Positions 1-8,661 are shown, counted from the stretch's first letter. The stretch: DNA of 64,000 nt from CAYNHT01 sp964397485 (GCA_964397485.1 CAYNHT010000003.1:62001-126000), one strand, 5' to 3'. Numbers and translations are program-made. The notes: generated by a model not told the origin, from the sequence alone.

Positions 1-2
1 TG

Positions 3-830
3 GCTAGAAAAATAACTTCTAATATTACTAAAGTAGTAGATGTTACTAAAAATATAGTTGATGGTAACTACAATCTAAAAATAGTTGATGATACTAAGAT
101 TACTGAAATTAGTGATTTGATTTCATCTATAAATTTTTTAGCACAGACTTTAAATAAACAAACTGTTCTTAGAAAAAAATTAACCGTTGATATAGCCCAT
201 GAATTAAGAACACCGATAGCTGTTTTGAAGAGTCATTTAGAAGCATTAAAAGATGGAGTTTGGGAAGTTGATCAAAAACGAATAATAAGTCTTCATGATG
301 AGGTTACTAGATTAAGTAAATTAATAAATGGTATTGATAAATTAAATGATTATGACAGCAATCTTTCTACATTAAATAAATCAAAATTTGATTTGCGTGA
401 ACTAATTGATCATTTAGTTGTTAATTTTGATAAAGAATTAAAAGATAAAAACATTAAATTACAAGTTATTGGTAATAATATTACTATAAATGCTGATCAA
501 GATAAGATAACAAGTGTCTTAGTAAACCTGATATCTAATGCAATTAAATATACTGATAAGGCTGGTAATATTAAAATAAGTATTAAAGGTGATAAAAAGA
601 ATGTTGTAATTGAAGTAAGCGATGATGGAATAGGAATAGAAAAAGAACATCTCCCTTATATATTTGAACGTTTTTACCGAGTGGATAATTCTAGATCTAG
701 AATTACAGGAGGAACAGGAATAGGCCTTTCTATTGCGAAATCTATTGTCGAAAACCATAAAGGAAGCATTATGGTAAGAAGTAAAGTAAATAACGGATCT
801 ACGTTCATTGTAACGATTCCTAAAAAATAA
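3..830 (+). CDS. Sensor histidine kinase, 5'-truncated by window edge
   Basis: The open frame runs unbroken from base 3, so the gene starts before the window; a TTG at 117 is only an internal codon. The visible part reads as a HAMP linker (about the first 50 residues), a HisKA dimerisation domain with H-box DIAHELRTPIAVL, and a HATPase_c domain with N-box NLISNAIKYT, G1 box DDGIGI, F box IFERFYRVD and G2 box GGTGIGLSIAKSI. All catalytic motifs are present, so this should be an active membrane kinase of the BaeS/VanS/PhoR type. Its sensor domain and partner response regulator lie outside the window, so the signal cannot be inferred. No clear terminator follows it. Confidence 0.93.
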   Translation, partial: ARKITSNITKVVDVTKNIVDGNYNLKIVDDTKITEISDLISSINFLAQTLNKQTVLRKKLTVDIAHELRTPIAVLKSHLEALKDGVWEVDQKRIISLHDEVTRLSKLINGIDKLNDYDSNLSTLNKSKFDLRELIDHLVVNFDKELKDKNIKLQVIGNNITINADQDKITSVLVNLISNAIKYTDKAGNIKISIKGDKKNVVIEVSDDGIGIEKEHLPYIFERFYRVDNSRSRITGGTGIGLSIAKSIVENHKGSIMVRSKVNNGSTFIVTIPKK

Positions 831-849
831 AATCTCTTACCAATCTATT

Positions 850-878
850 TTGACAAAAAAATAATATGATGATATAAT
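850..878 (+). promoter_or_regulatory. Vegetative (sigma-A) promoter of engB
   Basis: TTGACA (850-855), exactly 17 bp, TATAAT (873-878): a perfect consensus match, 40 bases before the engB start codon. Confidence 0.9.
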
Positions 879-917
879 TATAAGGCTTAAAAAACGGAAT
901 ATAGTAAGGTGGTATAA

Positions 918-1499
918 ATGAAGATTAACAACGTTGAATTAATTATAAGTGCGGTTAGACGTAGTCAATATCCAACGGATGAAAAACCGGAAATTTTGTT
1001 AGTGGGTCGTTCAAATGTTGGAAAAAGCAGTTTTATTAATACAGTAATTAACCGTAAAAATTATGCCCGTACATCTTCTAACCCTGGTAAAACACAGACA
1101 ATAAATTTTTATTTAGTAAATGAAAGTTTTTATTTAGTGGATGCACCAGGATATGGATATGCTAATTTAGCTAAAAAAAAGAAGAAAAAATTTGGATTAA
1201 TGATGGAAGATTATTTGGTTAGTCGTAACAATTTAAAACAAGTTTTTATGTTAATTGATTTTAGACATAAACCTAGTAGTGATGATATAATGATGTATAA
1301 TTTTTTGAAACATTATAAGATTCCTGTTACAATTGTAGCCACAAAGGCGGATAAAGTGGGAATCACTTTACATCAGAAACAAAGAAATTTAATTTTAAAT
1401 GAACTAGATTTAGTTGTTGGAGATGATTTTATTGTGTTTTCAAATGTAACAAAAGTTGGCCGTGAGGAAATTCATTCTAAAATTGAGAGAACAATTTAA
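918..1499 (+). CDS. engB: Ribosome biogenesis GTPase EngB (YsxC/YihA)
   Basis: A 193-residue TRAFAC-class GTPase of the usual EngB length. Visible motifs: P-loop GRSNVGKSS (residues 30-38), the G2 stretch SNPGKTQTINFY, G3 DAPGYGYA, and G4 TKAD. The family is essential for late assembly of the large ribosomal subunit and acts in the cytoplasm. The start follows an AAGGTGG ribosome-binding site and a perfect sigma-A promoter. It is not next to clpX/lon, where it often sits in Bacilli; here the following gene is an unknown. Confidence 0.97.
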   Translation: MKINNVELIISAVRRSQYPTDEKPEILLVGRSNVGKSSFINTVINRKNYARTSSNPGKTQTINFYLVNESFYLVDAPGYGYANLAKKKKKKFGLMMEDYLVSRNNLKQVFMLIDFRHKPSSDDIMMYNFLKHYKIPVTIVATKADKVGITLHQKQRNLILNELDLVVGDDFIVFSNVTKVGREEIHSKIERTI

Positions 1500-1548
1500 A
1501 ATGTATCCCATTATCTTCTTTAACTCATAGAATATCTTAGGTGATATT

Positions 1549-2043
1549 ATGAAAGTTAATGTTCAAGATGAAGATAATATTATGCTGTATATAAATAACC
1601 TTTACGTAGATAAGGTTATTTTCGATGATAAGAACGAATTAGAAAGATATTTTAAACAATTGTTTGGAAGACTAAAAAAATTCTACAAAATTAATATTAA
1701 AGGATACTATAATATTAATGTACATACTGATAGTTTTTATGGAATTATAATTAGTATGCAAAGGGAAAATATTGATTATTGTGACTATTTTGGAAATCAA
1801 GTTGATATGCGTATAACGGTTGAGAAAAATAATTGTTTTCTTTATAAAATTAATGATATCTTTATGATTAATAAAAAAATCTTAGATAAAATTAATATAT
1901 TAAAATATAAAAATAATTTTTATATCAAGGTTTTAAAAAAACTTGATGATATAGAATTTGCTAGTATTATTGAAAATAGTATTATTATATACGATAATGA
2001 GGTAAATAATATTATTTTAAATGGGAAATTAGTAGTTATGTAA
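1549..2043 (+). CDS. Hypothetical protein, 164 aa
   Basis: Not recognised. It starts after AGGTGA with a 4-base spacer and ends directly on a terminator. The protein is Asn/Ile/Lys/Asp-rich, without signal peptide, membrane segment or cysteine cluster. The hydrophobic pattern alternates in short strands, suggesting a small mixed alpha/beta cytoplasmic protein. Codon use matches its neighbours, so it is probably a resident lineage-specific gene rather than recent cargo. It may be cotranscribed with engB, since no terminator is visible in the 49-base gap. Confidence 0.75.
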   Translation: MKVNVQDEDNIMLYINNLYVDKVIFDDKNELERYFKQLFGRLKKFYKINIKGYYNINVHTDSFYGIIISMQRENIDYCDYFGNQVDMRITVEKNNCFLYKINDIFMINKKILDKINILKYKNNFYIKVLKKLDDIEFASIIENSIIIYDNEVNNIILNGKLVVM

Positions 2044-2069
2044 ATGTATTTGTAAAAATACATTTTTTT
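2043..2069 (+). terminator. Rho-independent terminator
   Basis: Stem AATGTATTT (2043-2051), loop GTAA-type, stem AAATACATT (2056-2064), then a run of T. It starts on the stop codon of the 164-aa gene. Confidence 0.85.
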
Positions 2070-2091
2070 ATTTCTTTAGTAATAGGGAATA

Positions 2092-2120
2092 TTGCTTTAT
2101 GTAATAATAATTGTTATAAT
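2092..2120 (+). promoter_or_regulatory. Sigma-A promoter of the 169-aa gene
   Basis: TTGCTT (2092-2097), 17 bp, TATAAT (2115-2120). Confidence 0.75.
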
Positions 2121-2151
2121 AGTAATATAAAAATATTAATGGGGGATAGAT

Positions 2152-2661
2152 ATGTATCAAAGTGAAATAAGTAATATTTTAGAAGCTAGTATTAATGAAA
2201 TGATTTGGCAAATATTAAGAGATAATCAAAACAAATTCAATCAAACCTTTTATAATACTAAACAACGACCAGATGCAAAAGATTTCGTTAAAAATATTAG
2301 AATTACAATAATGGGGAATTTCGGATTAATAAGAGAGTTTCTTCTAAAACAAGATAAAGGTGTAAAAGATATGGAAACATTTGAAGTGATTTGCTCCATG
2401 TTGAAAATAGCAGATCCTAAGATTAAATTAGAACTACAATATGCTAAAACAGATAGTTGGTTCAAAGGTCTTCTTGCGGTTGAGGGGAGCATAAAAAAGA
2501 AATTAATTGGTTATGAAAAATATTTTGAAAGTGTTCCTTTATCTGATGTGGCTAATTATATTGCTAAAGAAGAAGAAATGAAAAAACAACTGTTAGATGA
2601 ATTGTATATCAAGTATGGAATTAGCTTGCAGTTTGATACCAATAAAAGATCAATGAAATAA
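2152..2661 (+). CDS. Hypothetical protein, 169 aa
   Basis: Not recognised. It is a single-gene unit with its own sigma-A-like promoter (2092-2120), a GGGGGAT ribosome-binding site, and a terminator at 2681-2736. The protein is soluble, largely helical by composition, and has no signal sequence or obvious metal or nucleotide motif. It is charged, ends in a basic tail (TNKRSMK), and lies between two ribosome-assembly GTPase genes, which does not by itself indicate a function. Confidence 0.75.
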   Translation: MYQSEISNILEASINEMIWQILRDNQNKFNQTFYNTKQRPDAKDFVKNIRITIMGNFGLIREFLLKQDKGVKDMETFEVICSMLKIADPKIKLELQYAKTDSWFKGLLAVEGSIKKKLIGYEKYFESVPLSDVANYIAKEEEMKKQLLDELYIKYGISLQFDTNKRSMK

Positions 2662-2680
2662 AATTATTAATTTAAATGAT

Positions 2681-2736
2681 AAAACGCTCATATTTATTTT
2701 ATTATTATAAATAATAAGTATAAGAGCGCTTTTTTG
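2681..2736 (+). terminator. Long AT-rich terminator hairpin
   Basis: CGCTC...(2685-2689) pairs with GAGCG (2724-2728); an imperfect AT-rich extension lies inside, followed by T6. Confidence 0.7.
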
Positions 2737-2788
2737 TTTAGGTTTAATGGATTTGTGATATAATATTTAAGAAAAAGAGGTGGATATT

Positions 2789-4105
2789 ATGAAAAAACCA
2801 GTTGTAGCCTTAGTAGGAAGACCAAATGTGGGTAAATCAACTATTTTCAATAAATTAGTAGGTAAAAAAATATCAATCATAGAAGATACTCCAGGCATAA
2901 CTAGAGATCGTATTTATGGTAATGTAACTTTTAATGATTATAAATTTCATTTAATTGATACAGGTGGTATTGACATAAGCGAAGAAATTTTTAATAGTGT
3001 TATTAAAGTTCAAGCGGAAATAGCTATCGATGAGGCTGATGTTGTTTTATTTGTTGTTGATGGAAAAGAAGGATTGACGGCAAATGATTTTGTTGTAAGA
3101 GATATGCTTATGAAAGCTAACAAAGATGTTATTGTAGTTATAAATAAAATTGATAGTAAAATCTCAAAAGAAAATATATATGATTTTTATGAATTGGGTT
3201 TTGACAAATATCTAAATGTTAGCGGTGAACAAAATATTGGGATTACCGATTTATTAGAAGAAATAACTTCTGATTTTAAACGTTTCGAACAAGAAGAATA
3301 TGATGAAGGTATTGTTAAGTTTTCTATTATAGGAAGACCAAATGTTGGAAAAAGTAGTTTAGTAAATGCTATATTAAATGAAGAGCGAGTAATTGTCAGT
3401 AATGAGGCGGGAACTACACGTGATGCAATTGACACTCCGTTTACATACCATGGACAAGAATTTATTGTGATTGATACAGCGGGAATGCGTAAAAAAGGAA
3501 GAATATATGAAAATGTTGAAAGATATAGTCTGCTTAGAGCTTTAAAGGCAATTGATCGTTCAGACGTTTGTGTCATAACAATCAATGCCGAAGAAGGAAT
3601 TATCGAGCATGATAAACATATTGCAGGTTATGCATTAGAAGCTGGTAAAGCAGTTGTCATTGTTGTAAACAAATGGGATGTTGTTGACGAAAAGGATACA
3701 GCTATGAAAAGATTTACAAAAGAAATTCGCAACAATTTTCAGTTTATGCCTTATGCTCCAATTGTGTATCTATCAGCATTAACTAAAAAAAGAATTCATA
3801 CTTTAATGCCGGAAATTATTAAAGCTTATAGTAATAGTAAAAAAGAAATTAAGACTAGTTTATTAAACGATATAATTAGAGACGCATATGCACTTAATCT
3901 TCCGCCAACTTATAAGGGAAAAAGATTAAAAATATATTTCTGTAATCAAGTATCAGTTAGTCCGCCAACGTTCAATATTCAAGTTAACAGCAAAGGATTA
4001 ATTCATTTTTCATATGAACGTTATATAGAAAATAAAATAAGAGAGTCATTTGATTTTGAAGGAACACCAATTGTGCTTCAATTTAAAAACAAAGGTGAGC
4101 AATAA
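2789..4105 (+). CDS. der: Ribosome-associated GTPase Der (EngA)
   Basis: About 438 residues with the diagnostic two tandem GTPase domains: GRPNVGKST near residue 10 and GRPNVGKSS near residue 180, each with DT(G/A)G and NK(I/W)D motifs, then a KH-like C-terminal domain (about 350-438). Der is essential for 50S subunit maturation. I chose ATG 2789 because AAGAGGTGG (about 2774-2782) is correctly spaced to it; an in-frame GTG at 2780 lies inside that ribosome-binding site. A -10 box TATAAT at 2759-2764, with a weak TTGTTT at 2734-2739, probably drives it from within the tail of the preceding terminator. Confidence 0.97.
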   Translation: MKKPVVALVGRPNVGKSTIFNKLVGKKISIIEDTPGITRDRIYGNVTFNDYKFHLIDTGGIDISEEIFNSVIKVQAEIAIDEADVVLFVVDGKEGLTANDFVVRDMLMKANKDVIVVINKIDSKISKENIYDFYELGFDKYLNVSGEQNIGITDLLEEITSDFKRFEQEEYDEGIVKFSIIGRPNVGKSSLVNAILNEERVIVSNEAGTTRDAIDTPFTYHGQEFIVIDTAGMRKKGRIYENVERYSLLRALKAIDRSDVCVITINAEEGIIEHDKHIAGYALEAGKAVVIVVNKWDVVDEKDTAMKRFTKEIRNNFQFMPYAPIVYLSALTKKRIHTLMPEIIKAYSNSKKEIKTSLLNDIIRDAYALNLPPTYKGKRLKIYFCNQVSVSPPTFNIQVNSKGLIHFSYERYIENKIRESFDFEGTPIVLQFKNKGEQ

Positions 4106-4115
4106 TAATAACCCT

Positions 4116-4156
4116 AAAATCCCTTTTACATATACTAAATGTAGGAGGGATTTTTT
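4116..4156 (+). promoter_or_regulatory. Terminator-like hairpin that sequesters the spoVIF ribosome-binding site
   Basis: AAAATCCCT (4116-4124) pairs with AGGGATTTT (4146-4154), two TT/GG wobble pairs follow, and TACAT (4127-4131) pairs with ATGTA (4139-4143), leaving a 7-base loop: about 16 base pairs. The Shine-Dalgarno AGGAGG (4143-4148) lies wholly in the 3' arm and the T-tract (4151-4156) touches the ATG at 4157. It can act as the der terminator, as an RBS switch for spoVIF, or both. Confidence 0.8.
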
Positions 4157-4402
4157 ATGTTAAATTTTTCAGATAATTTTTTTAATAAAATAGAAAATAA
4201 AACGAAGGTCGGAAAAGATACAATACTTAGTTTAGCTAATAAACTTCAAAAGTCAGATATGAAAAATGAGAGCACTTTACGTGAAATCATTCAAGAGTTA
4301 GGCAAGATGACGGGGAAAGAAGTTCCTAAAGATAAAGAAGATAAAATTGTTGAAGCTGTTGTAAATGATAAAGTTCCAAAAGATTTAAATAAGTTTATTT
4401 AA
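4157..4402 (+). CDS. spoVIF: Stage VI sporulation protein F (SpoVIF/YjcC family)
   Basis: An 81-residue protein resembling Bacillus SpoVIF in length and pattern: an N-terminal FF.KIE.KT.V motif, then LANKLQ, a central TLREII segment and a C-terminal VPKDKEDKIVEAVVND. In Bacillus the protein is made late in the mother cell and is needed for proper coat assembly with GerE. There is no signal peptide or membrane segment. Its ribosome-binding site lies in the 3' arm of a terminator-like hairpin, so expression from der read-through should be low; I found no convincing promoter of its own. Confidence 0.82.
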   Translation: MLNFSDNFFNKIENKTKVGKDTILSLANKLQKSDMKNESTLREIIQELGKMTGKEVPKDKEDKIVEAVVNDKVPKDLNKFI

Positions 4403-4456
4403 ATATAGATATAAGTTATTATATTACACCCTAAAATGAATAGTAAAAACAAAAAA

Positions 4457-4487
4457 ATGAATTTAAATAAATTCATCTTTTTTTAGT
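4457..4487. terminator. Bidirectional terminator between spoVIF and gerAB
   Basis: ATGAATTTA (4457-4465) and TAAATTCAT (4468-4476) form the stem, with an A-run before and a T-run after, so it can end transcripts from both sides. Confidence 0.8.
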
Positions 4488-5559
4488 GTATTATTTTTTT
4501 CTTCTTTTTTAGACTTCTTTCAGCACCAATCCATAAAATTAAAGGAATAATTATTTGGAAAGGTACTGCATAAATTGAATACACTGGCAAAAATTCAAAC
4601 ATTTGTTGTATGTTGTCATATAAAATAGTACATAGCGCTAGAATAATAAGAGCAACACTTACAATAATTGAATTATAATTTTTTATTGAAAATAATTTAG
4701 ATATTCCCTTTGATGCCGCAATCAAGCATACTGTTATTTTTGTTATACCAGCAAGGATAAAATTAATCGTAATTGATCCCTCAATTCTTGTTAAGAAATC
4801 GCTAATACTTATTAACCTAGTTGTGGTATATGAAGGAAAGTAAGATGCTTGTGACATGGGAACTCCTAATACAGTTATATTTCGCATTATTATAATCATA
4901 AAAATAATTCCTGCAATTAAAATGGCGTATAAATAAATTTTATAAGGACTATCTTTTTTTCTTATGGATGATGCTATTGTCATAAATAAGATTGTTTCAG
5001 CAAACGGAAAACTAAATATATGATAACCCGAAGTAAGCACATCTCCTATTTGATGTTCACTGATTGGAAGAAGATTATCAAAGCTCATATTACCTATCGA
5101 AGCTAGTACTGTAAATATGACTACGGCTATTACTATTACAAAGATAATAATAGACCATCTTCCTAAAACCTCAACACCACTTTTAGCTAAATAGATTACT
5201 ACTAAAAGCATAGTAATCATAATTATTAACTGCGGTGTTTCAGTTAGTGTGGCGATCTGTATGAACTCTGAAAAATTTCTTAAAACAAGTGCACCTAAAT
5301 GAATTGCATACCAGGTTATGAGGATAATAATAATTTTCCCGAAAATTCTTCCAAACAATTCTTCAGAAACATCATATATGTCTTTACCCGGGAAAATTTT
5401 TATAATTCTAGCATATATCAAGGCAAAGGGAATAAAAAGAGCGATAGAAACTCCAATGGCTATCCATACATCTTGTCCTAATTCGGAGTTAACCCCCATT
5501 ACAACACTACTACCAAATAAAAACATAATTATGATAGCAATAGCTTGTTTCGAAGACAT
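4483..5559 (-). CDS. gerAB: Spore germination permease, GerAB/B-subunit family
   Basis: About 358 residues with ten predicted hydrophobic helices of the APC-superfamily spore permease type; the N-terminal SSKQAIAIIIMFLFGSS matches the conserved first helix. GerAB-type proteins bind the germinant in the inner spore membrane together with the A and C subunits. It is the last gene of the gerA-type operon. The ATG at 5559 has only a weak ribosome-binding site. A strong GGTGGGG (5588-5582) lies 22 bases upstream and is ideally spaced (7 bases) for an in-frame ATT at 5574, which would add QKEI-like residues that fit the family N-terminus. No in-frame ATG, GTG or TTG exists between the upstream stop and 5559. 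Confidence 0.93.
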   Translation of the reverse strand: MSSKQAIAIIIMFLFGSSVVMGVNSELGQDVWIAIGVSIALFIPFALIYARIIKIFPGKDIYDVSEELFGRIFGKIIIILITWYAIHLGALVLRNFSEFIQIATLTETPQLIIMITMLLVVIYLAKSGVEVLGRWSIIIFVIVIAVVIFTVLASIGNMSFDNLLPISEHQIGDVLTSGYHIFSFPFAETILFMTIASSIRKKDSPYKIYLYAILIAGIIFMIIIMRNITVLGVPMSQASYFPSYTTTRLISISDFLTRIEGSITINFILAGITKITVCLIAASKGISKLFSIKNYNSIIVSVALIILALCTILYDNIQQMFEFLPVYSIYAVPFQIIIPLILWIGAERSLKKKKKIIH

Positions 5560-5591
5560 GATTTCTTTTTGAATAATTTATCCCCACCTTT

Positions 5592-5804
5592 CTATTTTAA
5601 GAATATTTTTTCAATAACGTTTTTTATTATGGGAGATGGCCCTGGAACTTTTACTCCTATAGATATTAGAAAAAGAATACTAAAACTAATTAGATACGCA
5701 CACAAATAGACATAAGTTGCGGTTTTATTTCCCTTTTTAGATAAGGGAATGAAATCTATGATAAAAATTACAATGAACAAAAGTAGTACAATGGCTATTT
5801 CCAA
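5592..5804 (-). CDS. Small membrane protein of the germinant-receptor operon (GerD-subunit-like)
   Basis: A 70-residue protein with two hydrophobic helices separated by a short basic turn (SKKGNKT). Many gerA-type operons contain a small two-helix membrane protein (for example the GerKD type) that modulates receptor function, and the position between the C and B genes fits this. The start is TTG at 5804, preceded by AAGGA; an ATG at 5814 is in another frame. Identification rests on context and topology, not on sequence motifs. Confidence 0.7.
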   Translation of the reverse strand: MEIAIVLLLFIVIFIIDFIPLSKKGNKTATYVYLCAYLISFSILFLISIGVKVPGPSPIIKNVIEKIFLK

Positions 5805-5820
5805 CTGGCTTCATCCTTCC

Positions 5821-6957
5821 TTATTTAATAAAAGCAGAATTGACAATTTTTATTTTTGACTTAACTTCAATATCGACATCTTTAATAATATTCTTCCAGT
5901 TGCCACTAATATCTTCCCATAATTTTGGATTTTTTTTATAAATAATTTTACCAAAACCTAAGATATCAGTATTGTAATCCTCGATTATTTTTTTTATAAT
6001 TTTGGTTACTTCTTTATCCAATTTTTTTTGTGCTTCTTTTTGTAAATCTTGGATATCATCATCTTTGAAACTGCTTGTTTGGCTACTATCTTCCCCCAAA
6101 TAACAATCAAGCTCGATACTAATATTAAATTTAAAAGAACTATCCACTTCTTTAAATGTTGCTTTTGTTTTTGACTTTACTAGCTCTAGTGAAATATTAT
6201 CTTTATCATCTTTAGTAGTATCTAGAGTTAAAATACCACCTTGTACATTATTAGTAGCAAAAAGGAAATATTTTGTTTCATCACTATCTAGATAACCAAT
6301 CAATTTATCTGCATAAAACACGGCAACACCGTCCACTTCTACTGTTTCAATGTCATGATTTTCAACACTTTTAAAAGCTGGAATAGCTAGTTCTTCTTTT
6401 TGTGAAGTTAAGATATTAAATATTTTATATAATTCAATGTTAATTGTAGAGGCTGTAACTTTATTGTCTCTACTAACCGATTCGCGGATCTCATAAGATG
6501 TAATGGGGTCGCCTATACCTTTAAGGGAAATTAAATCTTTTGCTGTTGCTTCCTTTGATATAACGATATTCAAGTCTTCTCTTGGTTCGGCATCTCTAAT
6601 AAGCCAGTTTACTATACCTAATATACCTTCTTCTTTAGCAATCTGTTCACTTATTATAACAATTTGAGCATTGCCGAAATAGAGTTTATTAGTAATTCTT
6701 TTTTTTGCGTTTCTGATGGCATCAAAGATAGTAGTACCTTCAGATTCAACTATAGTAGTTTTCACTCCTTCTTCTTTATTAGAAGTGACTAAATCAATGA
6801 TTTCAAAGGACAAGTGATATCGATTATTATCATTATTTTTATCAATTGCAATACCAGCTACTATTGTTATTTCATCTAATCCAATATAATTCCAGCATCC
6901 ACTAACTAGTAATGAATGTAACAGTATTATTAAAATTAAAATTTTTTTTCTAATCAT
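5821..6957 (-). CDS. gerAC: Spore germination lipoprotein, GerAC family
   Basis: About 378 residues. It begins with a basic N-terminus, a hydrophobic stretch and the lipobox LVSGC, giving a diacylated cysteine; next comes the family motif CWNYIGLDEITIVAGIAIDK and three GerAC-type domains. C subunits sit on the outer face of the inner spore membrane in the germinant receptor. The ATG at 6957 overlaps the end of gerAA by 8 bases, indicating translational coupling; a GTG at 6972 is in frame but lies in the GTGGGG ribosome-binding site. Confidence 0.93.
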   Translation of the reverse strand: MIRKKILILIILLHSLLVSGCWNYIGLDEITIVAGIAIDKNNDNNRYHLSFEIIDLVTSNKEEGVKTTIVESEGTTIFDAIRNAKKRITNKLYFGNAQIVIISEQIAKEEGILGIVNWLIRDAEPREDLNIVISKEATAKDLISLKGIGDPITSYEIRESVSRDNKVTASTINIELYKIFNILTSQKEELAIPAFKSVENHDIETVEVDGVAVFYADKLIGYLDSDETKYFLFATNNVQGGILTLDTTKDDKDNISLELVKSKTKATFKEVDSSFKFNISIELDCYLGEDSSQTSSFKDDDIQDLQKEAQKKLDKEVTKIIKKIIEDYNTDILGFGKIIYKKNPKLWEDISGNWKNIIKDVDIEVKSKIKIVNSAFIK

Positions 6958-8494
6958 TGTTGTTATCCCCACTGTTCATTCGCTTGCGGTTATTTGTTAC
7001 TAATTTTGGTCTTAATATCATGTCCCACCAAGGGGCTCTAATTGCTTTGTCTTTGATATTTTGATATGAAACATCACCTGATGCCATTATTTGAGGTATA
7101 CCAAATGAACGAAGATTAACTAAATGAATAATTAAAACTGCTATTCCTAAAACAAGTCCGTAAAAACCTAGGAAGCTTGCTAGGATTAAAAAGGCAATTC
7201 GTAAAAAAATAACCGGTGTATTTACTTTAGGAATCAAAAGACTTGTAATACCAGTACTAGCAACCACAATAATCATAGGTGCCGCAACTAGCTTTGCCTC
7301 AACAGCAGCTTGACCAATAACAAGGGCTCCAACAATACTAAGGGCTTGACCAATATTGGAAGGCATTCTAACTCCAGTTTCTTTTAATATATCAAACATT
7401 ATTAATAACACAAAGGCTTCCACAGCAGCTGGTAAGGGAACGCTTTGCCGTTCCATAGCTATATTTATAAATAAAGAAGTAGGTAGCATTTCGTGATGAA
7501 AAGCAACTATTGCTATATAAAATGCTGGAATAAATACGGTAAGTACAAATCCAAGGAAACGCAAAAATCTAGAAAAAGTTGCATAATAATGGCTTAGATA
7601 ATAATCCTCACTATTTTGAAAATTTTCAATAAAAAGATAAGGTAATGTAATAACAACTGGTGTACCATCTACAACAACAGCAATTCTTCCTTCTAATAAT
7701 TTACCAACAATTGTATCCGGTCTTTCTGACCCTCCAGTGGTTCTGAACATAGAAAAAGGAGCATCTTTTATTAATTCAACAATATAGTTAGAATCTAAAA
7801 CACCATCTATATCGATTTTGTCGAGTCTGCGATATAACTCGGTTAACACTTTTTTATTAACAATGCTATCGATATAACAAACACACGCCTGAGTATTGCT
7901 TTTCTTACCAAAATTTACGTATTTCATCTTTAATTCATTGGTCCTAAGTTTTCTGCGAATTAAGGATAAGTTAATTAAAAGAGACTCAGAAAATCCTTCT
8001 CTTGGACCACTAAGTATTTTTTCACTGCTTGGTTCTTCTATTCCTCTAGTTTGAAATCCCTTTGTATTTAAACTAAGCGCTCTATTAGAATTTTCTATAA
8101 ATAAAACGGTATTTCCATAAGTGATCTCTTCAATGATTTCTTTTATAGTACTTATTTTCTTTATGTCATTAATTAGAATAACTTGGTTAATTAAAGAATC
8201 TAATATAGTTTTTTGTGATATATTTACATTAGATAGCATAAGTGGTTTAATTATATTTTCATTAATAATAAGTGGATCTACCATTCCATCACAGTATACA
8301 ATGCAGTATTTAAAATTATCATCAAAATTATTAACAATGCTTCTAGTTATTAGTGTGTCATCATTTTCAAATAGCTTTTTAATGGCTATAGTATTTGTTT
8401 CAATTGAATCAGACAAGTTATGACTTTCTAAAGTCTCATTAAGTTTCTTTACTTTTGTTTCGACAATTGATTCTTTTGATTTAAAAATAGACAT
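6950..8494 (-). CDS. gerAA: Spore germination protein, GerAA/A-subunit family
   Basis: About 514 residues: a large N-terminal soluble region (about 1-300) followed by five or so membrane helices (about 300-470). Family signatures include LLEGRIAVVVDGTPVVITLP, SLPAAVEAFVLL-like text (SVPLPAAVEAFVLL) and a short charged C-terminal tail (RAPWWDMILRPK). It is the first gene of the A-C-small-B operon. ATG 8494 is chosen because GGAGGTGG lies just upstream; the longer reading from 8560 starts within the promoter. A sigma-G-like promoter precedes it. Confidence 0.95.
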   Translation of the reverse strand: MSIFKSKESIVETKVKKLNETLESHNLSDSIETNTIAIKKLFENDDTLITRSIVNNFDDNFKYCIVYCDGMVDPLIINENIIKPLMLSNVNISQKTILDSLINQVILINDIKKISTIKEIIEEITYGNTVLFIENSNRALSLNTKGFQTRGIEEPSSEKILSGPREGFSESLLINLSLIRRKLRTNELKMKYVNFGKKSNTQACVCYIDSIVNKKVLTELYRRLDKIDIDGVLDSNYIVELIKDAPFSMFRTTGGSERPDTIVGKLLEGRIAVVVDGTPVVITLPYLFIENFQNSEDYYLSHYYATFSRFLRFLGFVLTVFIPAFYIAIVAFHHEMLPTSLFINIAMERQSVPLPAAVEAFVLLIMFDILKETGVRMPSNIGQALSIVGALVIGQAAVEAKLVAAPMIIVVASTGITSLLIPKVNTPVIFLRIAFLILASFLGFYGLVLGIAVLIIHLVNLRSFGIPQIMASGDVSYQNIKDKAIRAPWWDMILRPKLVTNNRKRMNSGDNNND

Positions 8495-8529
8495 ATTAAA
8501 CCACCTCCATTTAAAATGGTAATTTCTAC

Positions 8530-8559
8530 TAGTATTTGTTTTTCTATATAAAATATACA
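8530..8559 (-). promoter_or_regulatory. Candidate sigma-G (forespore) promoter of the gerA-type operon
   Basis: Read on the minus strand: -35 TGTATA (8559-8554), 17 bp, -10 AATACTA (8536-8530), 36 bases before the gerAA ATG. Known sigma-G promoters resemble TGHATR and CATAHTA with 17-18 bp spacing; gerA operons in Bacillus are sigma-G dependent. Confidence 0.55.
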
Positions 8560-8632
8560 TATATCTATATTTTTGATTGATATAATTAAATGACTCTAAA
8601 ATAATAATCAGAAAATAATTTGGAATAATTTA

Positions 8633-8661
8633 TCATATATTATTTTTTATATACATATATT
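8633..8661 (+). promoter_or_regulatory. Candidate sigma-E (mother-cell) promoter of spoIVA
   Basis: -35 TCATATA (8633-8639), 14 bp, -10 CATATATT (8654-8661), compared with the known KMATATT-14-CATACANT pattern: 6 of 7 and 7 of 8 matches. spoIVA is sigma-E dependent in Bacillus. Confidence 0.6.

Noticed and set aside
3187..3585. 132-codon minus-strand ORF opposite der
   Set aside because: Antisense to a conserved GTPase domain, with no initiation signal.
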